DNA of 64,000 bases from Loripinus fragilis (GCA_964019695.1 OZ026527.1:78968831-79032830), one strand, 5' to 3'; positions 1 to 11,346 are shown, counted from the first letter of the stretch. Notes: generated from the letters alone by a model not told the origin. Made by a program: numbers and translations.

Positions 1-690
1 TTCAAATGGGTCCGGTCTGTTGCATATCTAGGTCACACAGGCTAAAACTAGATTATCAGGATGTAAACTTTGAAAATCTTCTTGTCTAAAACCATAAGGC
101 CTAGAGCCTTGATATTTGGTATGTAGCATCATTTAGTGGTCCTCTACCAAGTTTGTTCAAATTATGCCTGGTCCCGCTCTGGGGGTCACATGTTTTACAT
201 AGGCTTATATAGTGAAAACATGAAAAATTATTCTTGTCTGAAACCATATGGCCTAGAGTCTTGATATTTGGTATGTAGCATCACCTGGTGGATCTATACC
301 AAGTTTGTTAAAATTAGGCTCCTGGGGCCACAAATGGCCCTACCCCGGGGTCAATGGGTTACAAAGCTTTATGTATAGTGAAAACATAAAAAATCTTCTT
401 GTCTGAAACCATATGGCACAGAGTCTTGATATTTGTATGTAGCATCACCTGGTGGACCTCAACTAAGTTTGTTCAAGTTATGCCCCTGGGGCCAAAAATG
501 GCCCCGCCCCGTGGGTCACATGTTTTACAGAGGCTGATATAGGTCAAAAATGAAAAAATCTTATTGTCTGAAACCTCAAGGCTTAGAGCCTTGATATTTG
601 GTTTGATGCATCACCTACTGGACCTCTACCAAGTTTGATCAAATTATACTCATGCAGCGAAAAATGGCGTGCCCCATTGGCCACATGTTT
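1..690 (+). repeat. Dispersed repeat family A, several tandem units
   Basis: Four degenerate units of about 160-170 bp each carry the phrase CTTGATATTTGGTATGTAGC followed by an ATCACCTAGTGGACCTCTACC-like stretch and a GGTCACATGTTTTACATAGG-like stretch. The same text recurs near 3755-4190, 21800-22740, 53895-54060 and 57345-57625. The complete copies begin with a GAGCCATTGGCTCA motif. There is no open frame and no terminal repeat I can define, so the class is unknown. The left end lies outside the window. Confidence 0.8.
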
Positions 691-1370
691 TATAAAATTA
701 TATACATATGATTAACTATCTCTGTAACTGGCACGATACCTGGAGTTCGTCATAACGCTTTTGCCAATAGTCTGAAAAATAGGCCAAGATTATTATTGCG
801 TTAACATGAATTCATGGCAAAAAAAAATATTAGGAATTTCAAGCACCCAAAAAAGAATTTGAAATTTTAGCAAACCCCAAAATTATCCCCCATTCTGTAA
901 CTTTCACCTTAAGAAAAGACCCTAAAATGCATAGAAATGACCCCCAAAAATAGCAGATGTTGTCCGCAACGCATGCGCCCCTACATGTACCTATACACCA
1001 TTTGGACTATTTTTGTTACCATAGCAACCACCCGCAATCAATTTGATGTGACGGCAAAAATGACGTGCATAATCAGCACATGTTCAAATAACAAGTTTCA
1101 TCATGCTAGCCTTTATCTTGGAATTTTATTTTCACAATTTGACAATTTTTGCTACCATAGCAAATGCAATGTTTTTGTGATGGCGAAATAATTGACGTTC
1201 ATAATTAGCATATATATTGCCACTTAACCACATACCACGTTTCATGAAGCAAGTTTGAAAATTTTTAAAGTAATCTCATGTTATAGATTTCAGCTGAGAG
1301 ACAAACCAACGGACAGAGAGGGGGTAATTTAAACATATAGTTCCCTCCATAGTTAACAGCGGAAGGAGCC
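691..1370. other. Non-coding stretch without recognised gene
   Basis: AT-rich sequence with no convincing coding frame. It contains a 14-bp X-box-like palindrome GTTACCATAGCAAC at about 1015-1028 and a weaker relative at about 1151. The two sit in similar surroundings, so this may be an old duplicated repeat rather than a regulatory site. Confidence 0.5.

Positions 1371-1401
<31 letters not shown>
1371..1401. repeat. (TAT)n microsatellite
   Basis: About ten perfect trinucleotide repeats. Confidence 0.95.
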
Positions 1402-1494
1402 GTCCTGAATTTATGTATGTCTGTCACAAACCAACGTTGCCCTTGCTCAAGTCCTGACTTGCGAAGAATAACATTTTTTGTAAGCTTTACATAG

Positions 1495-2110
1495 ACCAAG
1501 CTGATACTTGTAGAGGTGTGTAAGTCTAAAGTTCCGTTATACGACTGAATACAGTCATTGCAATTGAATTTTTTCTTAATGAGCAATTGCTGATCTGTCA
1601 TATGCTGATACAGTAACGTTTATCTGGAGAGCGGGCTATTATGGGCCCTCCAGCGAAACACCATTTGAATGGCGTTTGGCTGGCGGGCCAATTTTAGCTG
1701 ATATTTCTAGAGGTGTGTTGCTGTAAAGTTCCGTTATACGACTGCATACAGTCATTGCAATTGAAATTTCTCTAAATGATCATTTGCTGAAATGTCATGC
1801 GCTGTTCGAGAAACGTTTGTCTAGAGATCAGGCTATTATTGACCCTCCAGCGAAATGCCATTGAAATGGCGTTTTGCTGGCTGATGTTTGTAGAGGTGTG
1901 TAGGTCTCAAGTTCCATATACGACTGTATAGTCATTGCGATTGAACTTTCTCTTAATGAGTATTTGCTGAAATGTCATGCGCGGATCGAGAAACGTTTGT
2001 CTGGAGAGGGGGCTATTATTGGCTCTCCAGCGAAACGCTGTTGAAATGGCGTTTTGCTGGCAGGCTAAATTTACCTGATATTTGTAGAAGTGTATATGTC
2101 TAAAGTTCTG
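1495..2110 (+). repeat. Tandem array of about 190-bp units with internal hairpin
   Basis: Units start with GCTGATATTTGTAGAGGTGT or close variants at about 1500, 1698, 1880 and 2074. Each carries TTCCGTTATACGACTG, a CAGTCATTGCAATTGAA-like stretch and, at its end, a hairpin built from CCAGCGAAAC-GCC and GGCGTTT-GCTGG arms (about 1648-1688, 1848-1882 and 2025-2062). The last unit is partial. Open frames here are incidental. Confidence 0.8.
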
Positions 2111-2639
2111 TTATACGACTGCATGAGCGGATCCAGAAACGTTTGTCTGTTGAATACAGGTATTGACCCCCACGACGAAAATTCAAAAATCTGCCGATCA
2201 GCATTCAGTGCTGGGCTATCATCTTTAAATATTACAGTAAATGGATGCTCGCTTTTATTAGTCTGCATGTTTAACAGAAAGGTGAATTGTTGAGAAATGC
2301 TCCTCTCTACACAGGCGCTCGAACTTCTGTGCTCACCCCGCCAATTCAAAAATGCTGAACGCCAACTTTAATTTTTCAAAATGGCTAATCTAGCCTAAAT
2401 ATATTTTCTTTCAAAATGTCCTTTATTAGTATTTAAACTTCAAGTGCCATCTTTTATCATACATCATTCTTCAAGAGTTTCTATTGATGTTTGCAATCCT
2501 ATTCCTTTAACATAGATTGTGCTGTATATTTTCTTTATCTGATATTTGCCTTTTATATGTTTAAGTATTGACCTTTTATATGTTTAAGTATTGGCCTTTT
2601 ATATGTTTAAGTATAATCCTTCAGTTTATAGAGCGTAAC
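2111..2639. other. Non-coding stretch, no recognised gene
   Basis: Apart from a short tandem of CCTTTTATATGTTTAAGTAT (three copies, about 2549-2612) nothing recognisable is present. Open frames on both strands at 2071-2349 overlap each other and have no family resemblance. Confidence 0.45.
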
Positions 2640-2756
2640 CAATTTATTTGTTCTGATTTCTCAACCAAAACATATGCTGTGGGTACTCAAAATAACCGTT
2701 TTATTGAGACGGTTCTTTTGAGCACCAAAACGCATGTTAAATTTGATGGATAAGAA
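2640..2756. mobile_element. Hairpin MITE family FB, copy 1
   Basis: The centre at about 2681-2725 is a long palindrome built on CTCAAAAGAACCGTCTCA and its complement with a one-base loop. It is flanked by AACATATG-type motifs and the word GGGTAAGAAA or relatives. This copy has several mismatches in the left arm. The same core is seen at about 19.5, 20.2, 24.95, 32.8, 34.0, 34.5, 49.3, 49.85, 50.1, 50.3 and 53.5 kb. Confidence 0.75.
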
Positions 2757-3140
2757 ATGTTTACAATTTACGCTCATATTTTATCCAAACCTGTGAGTTA
2801 GCTTCAGTGACCAGCTTTGTAGTCTCAGTGCTGTGTGAGTTTTAATAGATGGGAGAGATGGAATGGGGTGGAGTTATTATTGGTGAATGTTGCCCCCATT
2901 AGATACAAATCCGCATAAAGCATACGATTTTCTTCATTGTTGCTAGTGAAAACTGTCTGAAAAAGCAGATTTCAGTTAAAGTCATAGAATAAATCATGCA
3001 TTTTAACCCCATTGCATAATAGATAATTTTTACATTTCGTCGACAGTCGAATCATTCACAGTACGATAGCCTTTACAGTCGTATCACTGATAGTCGACAA
3101 CCGTATCATGGTATTTTTCTAGGGTCCATCAATCCTATTG
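2757..3140. other. Upstream region of H2B
   Basis: Contains a cluster of GTCGACAGTCGAATCA, CAGTCGTATCA and GTCGACAACCGTATCA words at about 3040-3110, related to one another and lying 40-110 bp upstream of the TATA box. They could be upstream activating sites, but no known factor motif is identified. No CCAAT box is evident. Confidence 0.35.
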
Positions 3141-3146
3141 CCGCAG

Positions 3147-3155
3147 TATAAATAG
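3147..3155 (+). promoter_or_regulatory. TATA box of the H2B gene
   Basis: TATAAATAG lies 63 bp before the start codon. Transcription would begin about 30 bp downstream, around the TCTCACTATTAG stretch at 3171-3182, leaving a 5' leader of about 30 nt. A strong TATA box with a short leader is usual for replication-dependent histone genes. Confidence 0.85.
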
Positions 3156-3209
3156 CAAAATTTTCAATTTTCTCACTATTAGTTTTGTATCGTCACTGAT
3201 AGAAACACT

Positions 3210-3587
3210 ATGCCACCCAAACAAGGAGCAGCAAGCAAAGGATCCAAGAAGGCCGCTACCAAGGCGAAGGCCGTAAGATCAACAGACAAGAAAAGGAGGA
3301 GGAAGAGGAAGGAATCTTACAGCATCTACATCTACAAAGTATTGAAACAGGTGCACCCAGACACTGGTGTCTCCAGCAAGGCCATGTCCATCATGAACAG
3401 CTTTGTCAACGACATCTTTGAGAGAATCGCAGCTGAGGCTTCAAGACTCGCTCACTACAACAAGAGGTCCACCATCACAAGTCGGGAGATCCAAACCGCA
3501 GTTCGTCTTCTCCTCCCTGGTGAACTTGCCAAGCACGCCGTCAGCGAGGGCACCAAAGCCGTCACCAAGTACACCAGCAGCAAGTAA
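3210..3587 (+). CDS. H2B: Histone H2B, intact, intronless
   Basis: Encodes a 125-residue core histone H2B, which pairs with H2A and forms two dimers in each nucleosome. The first 35 or so residues are a Lys/Ala/Ser-rich tail ending in a basic block ([11 protein letters not shown]). The histone fold follows, with [40 protein letters not shown] and [20 protein letters not shown] as its three helical segments, then the C-terminal helix ending AVTKYTSSK, which carries the conserved ubiquitylation lysine. Length matches mollusc and other animal H2B. The start is the only in-frame ATG before the conserved tail (context AACACTATGCC). There are no introns. No other histone gene is in the window, so this is an orphan or cluster-edge copy. 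The identity is not in doubt. Confidence 0.97.
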   Translation: MPPKQGAASKGSKKAATKAKAVRSTDKKRRRKRKESYSIYIYKVLKQVHPDTGVSSKAMSIMNSFVNDIFERIAAEASRLAHYNKRSTITSREIQTAVRLLLPGELAKHAVSEGTKAVTKYTSSK

Positions 3588-3754
3588 ATTTACTGGTGAC
3601 CCTCCTATACCGACAGCCGTACCGACCGGTCGCAAGACGTACTCCTCGGTCGTTAGCAGCTTTAAGCATTATCGTACCGGTCGCCAGCAAAAATAGCGAA
3701 ATTGGTATTACCCCTGTGATAGTTTTACAATAAGATTGTGATACACTTACACAG
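3588..3754 (+). other. H2B 3' flank without canonical histone stem-loop
   Basis: I looked for the 16-nt histone hairpin (GGCTCTTTTCAGAGCC-like, followed by a purine-rich downstream element) and do not see it in the first 160 nt. There is also no AATAAA; the nearest is ACAATAAGA at about 3728. A perfect 10-bp palindrome CGACCGGTCG occurs at about 3623-3632, and its partial repeat ACCGGTCGCCAGC occurs at about 3676. The mode of 3' end formation is therefore unclear. Confidence 0.5.
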
Positions 3755-4190
3755 CCATTTGCTCATGGTGAGCTATTGCGATCATTGGATGTCTGTCGTC
3801 CGTCGTCAACAATTGCTTCAAAGGACATCTCCTCCTAAACTACTGGTTGGATTTTGACCAAACTTAGTAGGAATGATCCTTATATGGCCCTCTTTAAAAA
3901 AATGTTCAAATGGTTCCGGTTCATTGCATATCTAGGTCACACAGGCTAAAAATAAATTTTCAAGATGATAACTTAAAAAAATATTCTTCTCCGAAACCAA
4001 AAGGCCTAGAGCTTTGATATTTGGTATGTAGCATCATTTAGTGGACCTCTACCAAGTTTGTTCAAATTATACCTCGGGGCCAAAGATTGCTCTGCCCCAG
4101 GGTCACATGTTTTACATAGGCATATATGGAAAGTCATGAAAAAAAAAAAATTATTGTCTGAAACCATAAGGCTTAGATTAGAGCCTTGTT
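3755..4190 (+). repeat. Dispersed repeat family A
   Basis: Begins with the GCTCATGGTGAGCTATTGCG lead-in, then AAGGACATCTCCTCCTAAAC, TAGGTCACACAGGCTAAAAA and two GATATTTGGTATGTAGCATC-type phrases. It is co-linear with the copies at 21.8 and 57.4 kb. An A-run lies at about 4138-4150. Confidence 0.8.
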
Positions 4191-4424
4191 TAATTTACTG
4201 CAGGTTTTAATTTGTTGGGTAATAGCACAAAACATGCAAATACATAATACTGCAACCGGCCATGGTAAAGGAAAGGATGCAGAAAAAATTAGCAAACAAT
4301 ATTGTCTCATTCTGGCGCTCTGACAAAGTAAATCGCTAATTGCTAGAATCCAACATGTTTCCGGTGTAATAGTTTGAATGTGTAGCCTAAATCACAAAAT
4401 GTGTTTTGGTTTCAGAATATTTAT
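4191..4424. other. No recognised feature
   Basis: Short AT-rich stretch without coding or repeat signals I can name. Confidence 0.4.
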
Positions 4425-5455
4425 TATCCCCACGCTTTTTGCGAAGGGGATATTGTTATCGCCTCAGTCCGTCCGTGTGGACATCCCTCCGTCCGTAATG
4501 CTATCTCCTCCTAAACCATTGGACGAAATTCAACCAAATTTGGGGTGTGAGTTACTCACATGAATGGGGCGCGCAAGGTAAAAAATTTTTGGGGCCCGCC
4601 CCTTGGGGAGGGGTCATAAGGTCAAATATCATTTAATTTCATTTACAAAGTCAATTTCAAAGATTTTTATTCCAAACTTTGTGTGTGTTCTCACAAATAA
4701 AAGGTACAAAACATTTTAGACAGGTTTTTTTATTCTGTCGCCTGGGTCATGCCCTAGGGGTGGGACTTGGGGGTACTTAAGGGCCAAAATCAAATTCTGT
4801 CCTGCTGTCTGTCCGTTATGCTATCTCCTCCTTAACCATTGGACAGAATTCAATCCAAATTTGGTGTGTGAGCTACTCACATGAATGGAACGCAAAGTCA
4901 ATTTTTTTTTGGCCCCACCCCCTGGTGCCCTGGGGAGGGGTCAAAAGATCAAATATCATTTAATTTCAATTACAAAGTCAATTTCAAAGATTTTTTATAC
5001 CAAACTGTGTGTGTGTTCTCACAAATGAAAGATACAATACATATCAGACGGGATTTTTATTCTGTCGCCTGGGTCATGCCCCAGGGATGGGACTTGGGGG
5101 CACTAGGGTGCCCAGCCCTGGGGTCAAAAAAATTTTTTTTCAAACATGGTCATGTGGCATATCAAATTAACGGGGATGACGAGCAGAACAGAATGCAAGC
5201 AACATTTTCATCATAGGGTCAAACTGATGACCTTGGGGCAAGGTCAAAAGGTCAAATATCATTAACATGTCAATTTCAAAGATTTTTATACCAAACTCTT
5301 TATGTGTGTTCTCACAAATAAAAGATAGAAAACATATTGAACAGAATTTTCATTCTGTTGCCAGGGTCATGCCCCGGGATGCGACTTGTGGGTGCTGGGG
5401 GAGTCAAAAACTTTAGCGTGGGGATTTGCGATGGCGCCCCATCGACTGCGCGCTC
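4425..5455 (+). repeat. Dispersed repeat family B, three units
   Basis: Starts with CCCCACGCTTTTTGCGAAGG and CAGTCCGTCCGTGTGGACAT. It then repeats ATGCTATCTCCTCCTAAACC, TGTGAGTTACTCACATGAAT, GGGGAGGGGTCAAAAGGTCA and GTGTGTTCTCACAAATGAAA phrases with a period of roughly 350 bp. Related copies lie at 20637-21085 and 28480-29145. The class is unknown, and the 111-residue open frame inside is incidental. Confidence 0.75.
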
Positions 5456-6769
5456 TAGTTTGAATTTTTGTTGGGCATGGTCATTAAAAAAAAATATGAC
5501 TGTGGCTACTATTTAAACATTCATTTATTGGATGACAAGGTTGAGGCAAGTATTATGCTGCGAATTTCGCATGCAAAATACTTTAATATTTATGATTATC
5601 ATTTTGAGGGTTTGTAATGCTTTCTTTCATAGAATAACCCTGTTCCTGCTGAACCCGCAATTATCCATATTTGAAAACAGTGTAGACCCAGAACAGCTGG
5701 CTTGTGATGAAGCCATATGATCGGGATCTGTGATGTTTTCCACTCTAATTGAATAACGTGCTTACAAATGAATTGATGCATGTTAACAGGATCCAAATAA
5801 AGGGGAATATAAAAAAAATATTCAGCACAAGAAGGGCTAACCAATATGCCCATTTTAGGAAGTATATAATTGGTGTCAATTAATAAGTTTTCTTAAATAA
5901 TTAATTTGGCTCTCATAACCAGTGAGAGCATTCTTATTTTCACGTACAATTAGCCACAGCGCTCCCCAACGCACATACATGTACCAAGAAATAAATTGAT
6001 TGTAGCATGATTCTGCATCTTGATGAATTTAATATTAACACATTTAATTTCATGAAATAAGCCAGCTATGCGAGCAGAGAAGGCTCAGACGAGCCTGCGT
6101 ACCCACGGAAAATCGCCAGCGCCTTAACTGCCCACAAACACATATAAGAAATGCATGCCGTGGCTGTGAATTTAAAATCAGCAAAGCCCTTGAGATGATG
6201 GGGACATCTCGGAATTCGCTTTGTTTACCACACGTCTGTAGATGAATGTACCCTGACTTTGTTACATGCAAAGATCAGTCTGCGCACCGCACAGCCTTAT
6301 CAGCACCTTTGTTTCTAGAACAAAACATTAAACATTTTGTCGGGCCAGATCTGGGCCCAACTGTCTGCTAAATTAGTTTGTCACAGCCTCTTTGGGGGGG
6401 GGGGGGAGCTGGGCCCGGTACTGCTTATAGTAACAGCCGCAGACAAAGGGACAGGGTAATGGTTCACGGACATGGTTTGAGATCAAAGAAGCCGACTATC
6501 AGACTACGTGCTGTTGTTGTTTTAAGACTCGGGTAGCACGCGGTGGGAATTGGCGCACGAAAACGGACTTAGCACACCAAACATAATTGCCTAGCTGTGT
6601 CTTTTCATGGGTTTGCATGAAAAAAAAAAAACCCAATTACAATGAACTCGAGCATGAACGGCGCACTGCTTGCATGAAAAACTATATTTGTGGTACTTGT
6701 CTGAATTTGTCCTTTTCTTTGAGATATGAAAGTTCCCAGCGTATCGTACGCATCGGCTCGAAGCCAATA
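5456..6769. other. Long non-coding stretch
   Basis: No exon or element is recognised. A poly-G run lies at about 6393-6406 and a short A-run at about 6620. Words such as GGCTCAGACGAGCCTGCG at about 6082 resemble the inner part of MITE family M, so old fragments may be present. Confidence 0.4.
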
Positions 6770-6975
6770 TATCATAACAGTGTGGCATTCTGACGAGTGT
6801 AGACTCAGACGAGCCTGTGCAGCCTCCTTTTAAGCTCACAAACTCCAAACGAGGTTCAGTCAGTAGCTTAACACTCATAGAATATTCAAGCGACTAGCAA
6901 AGGCTCTGATCAGACTGCATATGCGCAGGCTGATCTGGGGCTTTGCTGATTGTTGGAAATCTCATGTCACAGCTC
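6770..6975 (+). mobile_element. MITE family M, 5'-eroded copy
   Basis: Matches the internal order of the family: GTGTAGACTCAGACGAGCCT, GCAGCCTCCTTTTAAGCT, TCAGTCAGTAGCTTAACACT, CGACTAGCAAAGGCTCTGAT, and the right end TGTTGGAAATCTCATGTC followed by GCTCA. The left terminal inverted repeat is not recognisable here. Confidence 0.75.
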
Positions 6976-7059
6976 AATTATATTCTTTCGAGGCATCTGA
7001 CGCAGTCGGACATTAATTCTTGCTCGGACCCAGTATGTTTATTGGGTCCGAGATTCTTG

Positions 7060-7130
7060 CCCCTGATTTGGTTTGGCAAGACCTCGGAGATCTTCTGGAT
7101 CCAAACTATTTTCAAACTTTGAAAGCAGGT

Positions 7131-7178
<48 letters not shown>

Positions 7179-7832
7179 CTAGCGCTTGCATACGAATCTC
7201 TTGTAATCTCGAAAAATATCATGAATGGGTGCTGAAAAGCTTCTCGTGCGCATTGGCTTTTGCACAACAAAGTCGGATATTCGACGGTATTGATGCTTTG
7301 TATGCTTTCTATCGCATTCCCAAATGTTTAAATTGACGAAACATTCTTTCCTGAATTCCATTTTGATCTGATCTGGATCCGAATTCTGACAACGTTTTTT
7401 TTTCTTTTTTAAGGGAGAGAGGATCCAAATATCACTAAAAGCGAGCCATCATCGGCCTGTCAGCGAAACGCCTTTTAATGGCGTTTCGCTGGCGTGCCGA
7501 TGATGACCCAACGTTGAATGCTGGCTTGGTTGTTCTGAAAATTTCAGGGGATTCGGTCTAGTATTGCTAAGGGGTCCGGACCCCCTGTCCCCCCTCTGGA
7601 TCCGCGCATGGGACTGGACAATGTATACACTTATTGAGATATACTGAAAATCCATTTTATCGTGATACTTTCTATCGCATGCACAAATTATTAAACTGAC
7701 GAAACATTCTTTCTTGAATTCCATTCGGGTCTGATCTGGATCCAAACCAATTTTGCAAATGTAAATAAAGAGAGAGAGAGACTGGTACATGCACATCATT
7801 TCGGGAAAATCAAAGTGCATAGACATATCGAC

Positions 7833-7879
<47 letters not shown>

Positions 7880-7990
7880 TTCTTTTTGAATTTCGTCATT
7901 TTTTTAACTCTGAGAACTCGTCTACGTATTTCAAAGCTTCGTGTATATCTTTGCAAAAGATTCTGATCGACGAGATGTCCTCGAGCGACT
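7060..7990. repeat. Duplicated segment with GA/GT microsatellites
   Basis: The phrase TTTCTATCGCATTCCCAAAT, a GACGAAACATTCTTTCCTG stretch and GATCTGATCTGGATCC occur at about 7305-7385 and again at about 7665-7745, each next to a GA run. (GA)n lies at 7133-7172 and 7838-7869, the latter running into (GT)n to 7880. A family-H hairpin sits between the two copies at 7449-7505. The open frames with Arg-Glu runs are simply translated GA repeats. Confidence 0.7.
7449..7505. repeat. Family H hairpin (GCGAAACGCC)
   Basis: Inverted repeat with arms CAGCGAAACGCC and GGCGTTTCGCTG around a TTTTAAT loop. Outside the arms, CATCGGC and GCCGATG also pair. It is the most perfect of the five copies seen (the others are in the 1.6-2.06 kb array and at 30.56 kb). 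Confidence 0.85.
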
Positions 7991-8330
7991 GTATTACATT
8001 ATAAACGGCATTTGCGCAGATGGAGAGCAAGCGAAAGCGTTTTTGTTTTCTGAAGGAAGAACGAAAGTGTAGCGATTCATCGGTAGTCCGAGGTTAAATA
8101 AGTGGACTTGTACGATTTGTAAGTAAATTGAGTGACATAACTTGCACGTGCCTGGCTCTCGACTTGGCAATTACCGCACATGCTGGACATTTTACTGACT
8201 CAGTCCGCGGTTTAAAAGAAAAATGAGAAGATAGCGCAGAATCATATTGCCGTGTTGTCAACACGTAACCGTCGTTTCTACCACATTTTTACATGCATAT
8301 ATACCGTTTTTGTTCATGCTAAAGACCTCA
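7991..8330. other. No recognised feature
   Basis: Unique-looking sequence, slightly CpG-richer than its surroundings. No convincing exon boundaries. Confidence 0.35.
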
Positions 8331-8432
8331 TTCTAAAATTACGAACACAAGCACTTTTTCTGAAACGTAATTTCTAAAATTACGAACAGCGGAAAAAATA
8401 ATTATTTTTTAGTGTTCGAAATTTTAGAACAT
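8331..8432. repeat. Short inverted repeat
   Basis: TTCTAAAATTACGAACAC at the left pairs with GTGTTCGAAATTTTAGAA at the right, with one mismatch or indel, and the word TCTAAAATTACGAACA is repeated inside. The size (about 100 bp) suits a tiny MITE. Confidence 0.6.
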
Positions 8433-9090
8433 TTACCGTATGCCAGTCTACCAACCTTTCCCCTGAAAAATATCTTGAGCTTCAATAATATAAACAAATC
8501 TACTCTGAGTCTTATTGCTTGATCATATTGGCAGTAAATGAAAATTTTAAAGCTAACTTTGATTGGTGAGCTGTGTAAGTATATATAATTCTATTCCAGA
8601 GTGTGAATAAGTTCCCATTTTCCAATACAACTGCATTAAGATATATTCACACTTTTATTACTAGGACCAGCATAACTGCATTTGACCATAATTTCAAAAG
8701 CCAAGGATAATTGCTCAATTTCTGCCCTAAAGGTGTGAATCACAGTCAAAACAATACTACTGTTATTTTTCTAAATTTTGGGATACATGTATCCCAACAG
8801 TTTTTTGTAATCATCCTAAAATTTACCACAAAGTAATACCATCAAAAGATGCAGACAGAAATGCAGACAGCTTTAATCCTGAACAGACTGTTTCTCTTTA
8901 GACCAGCACTATTAGCACAGAAAAACTGTAAGGTAGCAGCTGGTTGTGGGAGTCATGGTAACCTTTCAGATTTATAAAACCCACATAAAACCCATAAAAC
9001 CCCAAAAACCCACCCTCATAAAACCTGTAAAACCCGCCAGGTTTGGCTTTATGATAAAACCGGGGTTTTATGCCAACCCTGACTTTTGTG
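8433..9090. other. No recognised gene
   Basis: Non-coding. A short tandem of AAAACCCATAAAACC-like words occurs at about 8977-9065. Confidence 0.4.
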
Positions 9091-9303
9091 GAGATTGATC
9101 ATGAAATAATTTCTGTGGCCATTCTCTTCTCTTCTGCTGAATCCTTCAAGAAAGGTTGTCAGTTACAAGTGAAAGAATGTGCACCAAGTGCTGGTTAATC
9201 GCTTGTTCAAGCTTGTCAAGGAAAAAGAGTGGTTAGGTTAACAAACCATCCTCTGTGGATTGGGACGTATTTAAGCAACAAATAAACAAACAAGAACAAA
9301 AAA
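9091..9303 (+). mobile_element. SINE family B-like element
   Basis: Shares GAGATTGATCATGAAAT, a GGCCATTCTC stretch, TGTCAGTTACAA, CTGGTTAA and an AACAAACAAG-type tail with the copy at 16691-16880. The same order of motifs is typical of mollusc SINE-like elements. No clear Pol III box A is seen, so this may be a 3' part only. No target duplication is identified. Confidence 0.55.
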
Positions 9304-9519
9304 GTTATTCCAGGCTATTCCATGGCTATCCTCATAAGTGGTGAGGGGAGTAGATATTATTTTACTTTTCACTTACTGTAAAGGCGGCGCCTCATGAATG
9401 CGTAATTAGGACTGATCAACCTTAGACATAGGTAAAAACTAAAAATGAGGCGGGGTTTTATTCAAAGGTACCTGTATCATCTTGCGTCATTACCTCAGTA
9501 TGGAAGCAAAACACATTAT

Positions 9520-9722
9520 TTAGTCCTTGAAACGCCAGCAAAATAACTGCTTCTGAAAATGTCTATTTTAACATCAGCATAGAGGCAAACATTGTGGATC
9601 CAGATCAGACTGCTCCTACAGGAGCAGTCTGAACTGGGTCCACACTGTTTGTATATGAGGCTTCAAATATTTTAGTAGACGACAAAAACATACATTTTAT
9701 GATTATGCGCTTTAAGGGTTAA
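9520..9722. mobile_element. piggyBac-like MITE (TTAA-CCCTTAA), diverged left end
   Basis: The right end is GCGCTTTAAGGGTTAA, matching the family seen at 15497 and 34793. The left end (TTAGTCCTTGAAACGCCA) is a mutated version. The middle holds a hairpin TCAGACTGCTCCT-AC-AGGAGCAGTCTGA at about 9606-9633, flanked by GGATCCAG/GGGTCCAC-like words. Confidence 0.65.
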
Positions 9723-10450
9723 TAAATGTGAGTTCAGTGTGTATACGGTTAGGAATTTCATGAAATGCACGCACATTTGCGCGGCCCAAAAAGCTTGTTA
9801 ACTCTTTACCACATTATAAATAAAACCTGATTTCCCTTCCTTAGCAGATGAAATAGCCGAACCACGCCCAGATATGAATATTATAGTTGCCTTCTTTACA
9901 GTTAGCGAAAAGTCTAGTAATACAAATGACTGGTGCGTTATGCGTTTTGTCATGAGAAAACCTGTGTAGCTACATGCAAACACTAAGGGCACATCTGCAC
10001 AGTCCGATCAGCTCCTTTTGTTGTATCCAGAATAGAAGGGTTATAATGTTAAACATGCTGCAAAATAGATGATTGTGCTCCCATTAAAACAAATCTCTGA
10101 AACCATGAAGTCAAGAGATCAGGTGAGCAGTATTAACCATTACATATTTAGGTTTCATGCACTGTGCTTCAGGAAGAAAATGAGTTGCTTGTAAAAACTG
10201 TTCACAAGCAGTTATATAATAGAATGATCATCTATTTACCCTGGAGCCATTATGAGAACTTTTCTGGGTTGGCAGGTGGTCACAAGCAACTTGCATTATT
10301 GTATTGGCCATTCATTCATTGATTATAGGGAACAATAAAGACTATTACATCCCAACTACCAATTTAGGTACAGATTCCCTATGAACTGTTTGCAATTTTG
10401 CATCTTCTGCTGATATTCTTTGTAAACTGTGGACCCAAAGTGTAACCAGA
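9723..10450. other. No recognised gene
   Basis: Non-coding, AT-rich. A 64-residue minus-strand open frame at 9798-9992 has no recognisable family and no splice context. Confidence 0.4.
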
Positions 10451-10454
10451 GGCT

Positions 10455-10672
10455 GCTGAGATCCAAACTGTATGACGCTCTCGATAGTGTTCAGGAAAGA
10501 ATTTTTTTAAAATGTTAATTTTTTTAAAATCAACAGATAAGAAAATTACCCAGCATGAAAAGACTGCCGAGATCCAAACTGTATGACACTCTCGATAGTG
10601 TTCAGGAAAGAATTTTTTTAAAAATGTTAATATTTTTATAATCAACAGATAAAAAAAATTACCCAGCTAAAA
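10455..10672 (+). repeat. Direct duplication, about 105 bp x 2
   Basis: GAGATCCAAACTGTATGACG, CTCTCGATAGTGTTCAGGAA, TCAACAGATAAGAAAATTAC and CCCAGC appear in order in both halves, with few differences. The minus-strand frame across it is a by-product. Confidence 0.85.
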
Positions 10673-11346
10673 AGAGTTAAAACGCTTGCAAAATATGAAT
10701 GTAAAAATGCTGCCTGCTGAAGTTGTCTGCTGCATATGTGGGACATTCTCTGGGAATTTAGGTGCTATTGAGGTACATGGTCGATTTTAAATTTTTGCAT
10801 TTTCTAAGACCATGGCACCTGCCAAAACGTTTGGTGTAATATGAGAACTGTATGAACCCTTATTATAGACATATAGCTCTTTGAATAACACAGCTGATAA
10901 GCCAAATCTAGGCCGACGCCGTTACTTTGATTGATGTCATGACACTCATGAGAAAATTCTCTTGCATACCCGGTACGATTTTGCTGTGGAATCCAGGTGT
11001 GATGTTCATTGCATCATTTGTTCCAAACATTAAATAGATACATGTACTACAGATCAACCCGTTTAAGCAGTATACGTTGCATTAATCATTGTATACATTG
11101 TTATTCGTTTGCCAATATTTATAGACTAGGACTCTCATGCGGTTCTTTAAAAAGCCGGTCTGGTCAGTAAGAGAGACCATTTGAAATTTTGATTAGAAGC
11201 TTTGTCTTCCTTTCTGGAGATAATTTCTCTTGGTGTGCAAATACAATAAGAATCATATTGCCGGAGGGGAATCTTTTGAGTACATAAATGTATGCACACA
11301 AAGCATTCCTGAGTTTGAAGTGCAAATGTTTAAGTAATAGCCCCAT
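10673..11346. other. No recognised gene
   Basis: Non-coding AT-rich DNA. Nothing supported. Confidence 0.4.

Noticed and set aside
3403..3696. Second frame inside H2B (plus strand) and a minus-strand frame at 3441-3635
   Set aside because: Shadows of the conserved H2B coding region.
7020..8004. Open frames rich in Arg-Glu
   Set aside because: They are translations of GA microsatellites in several frames.
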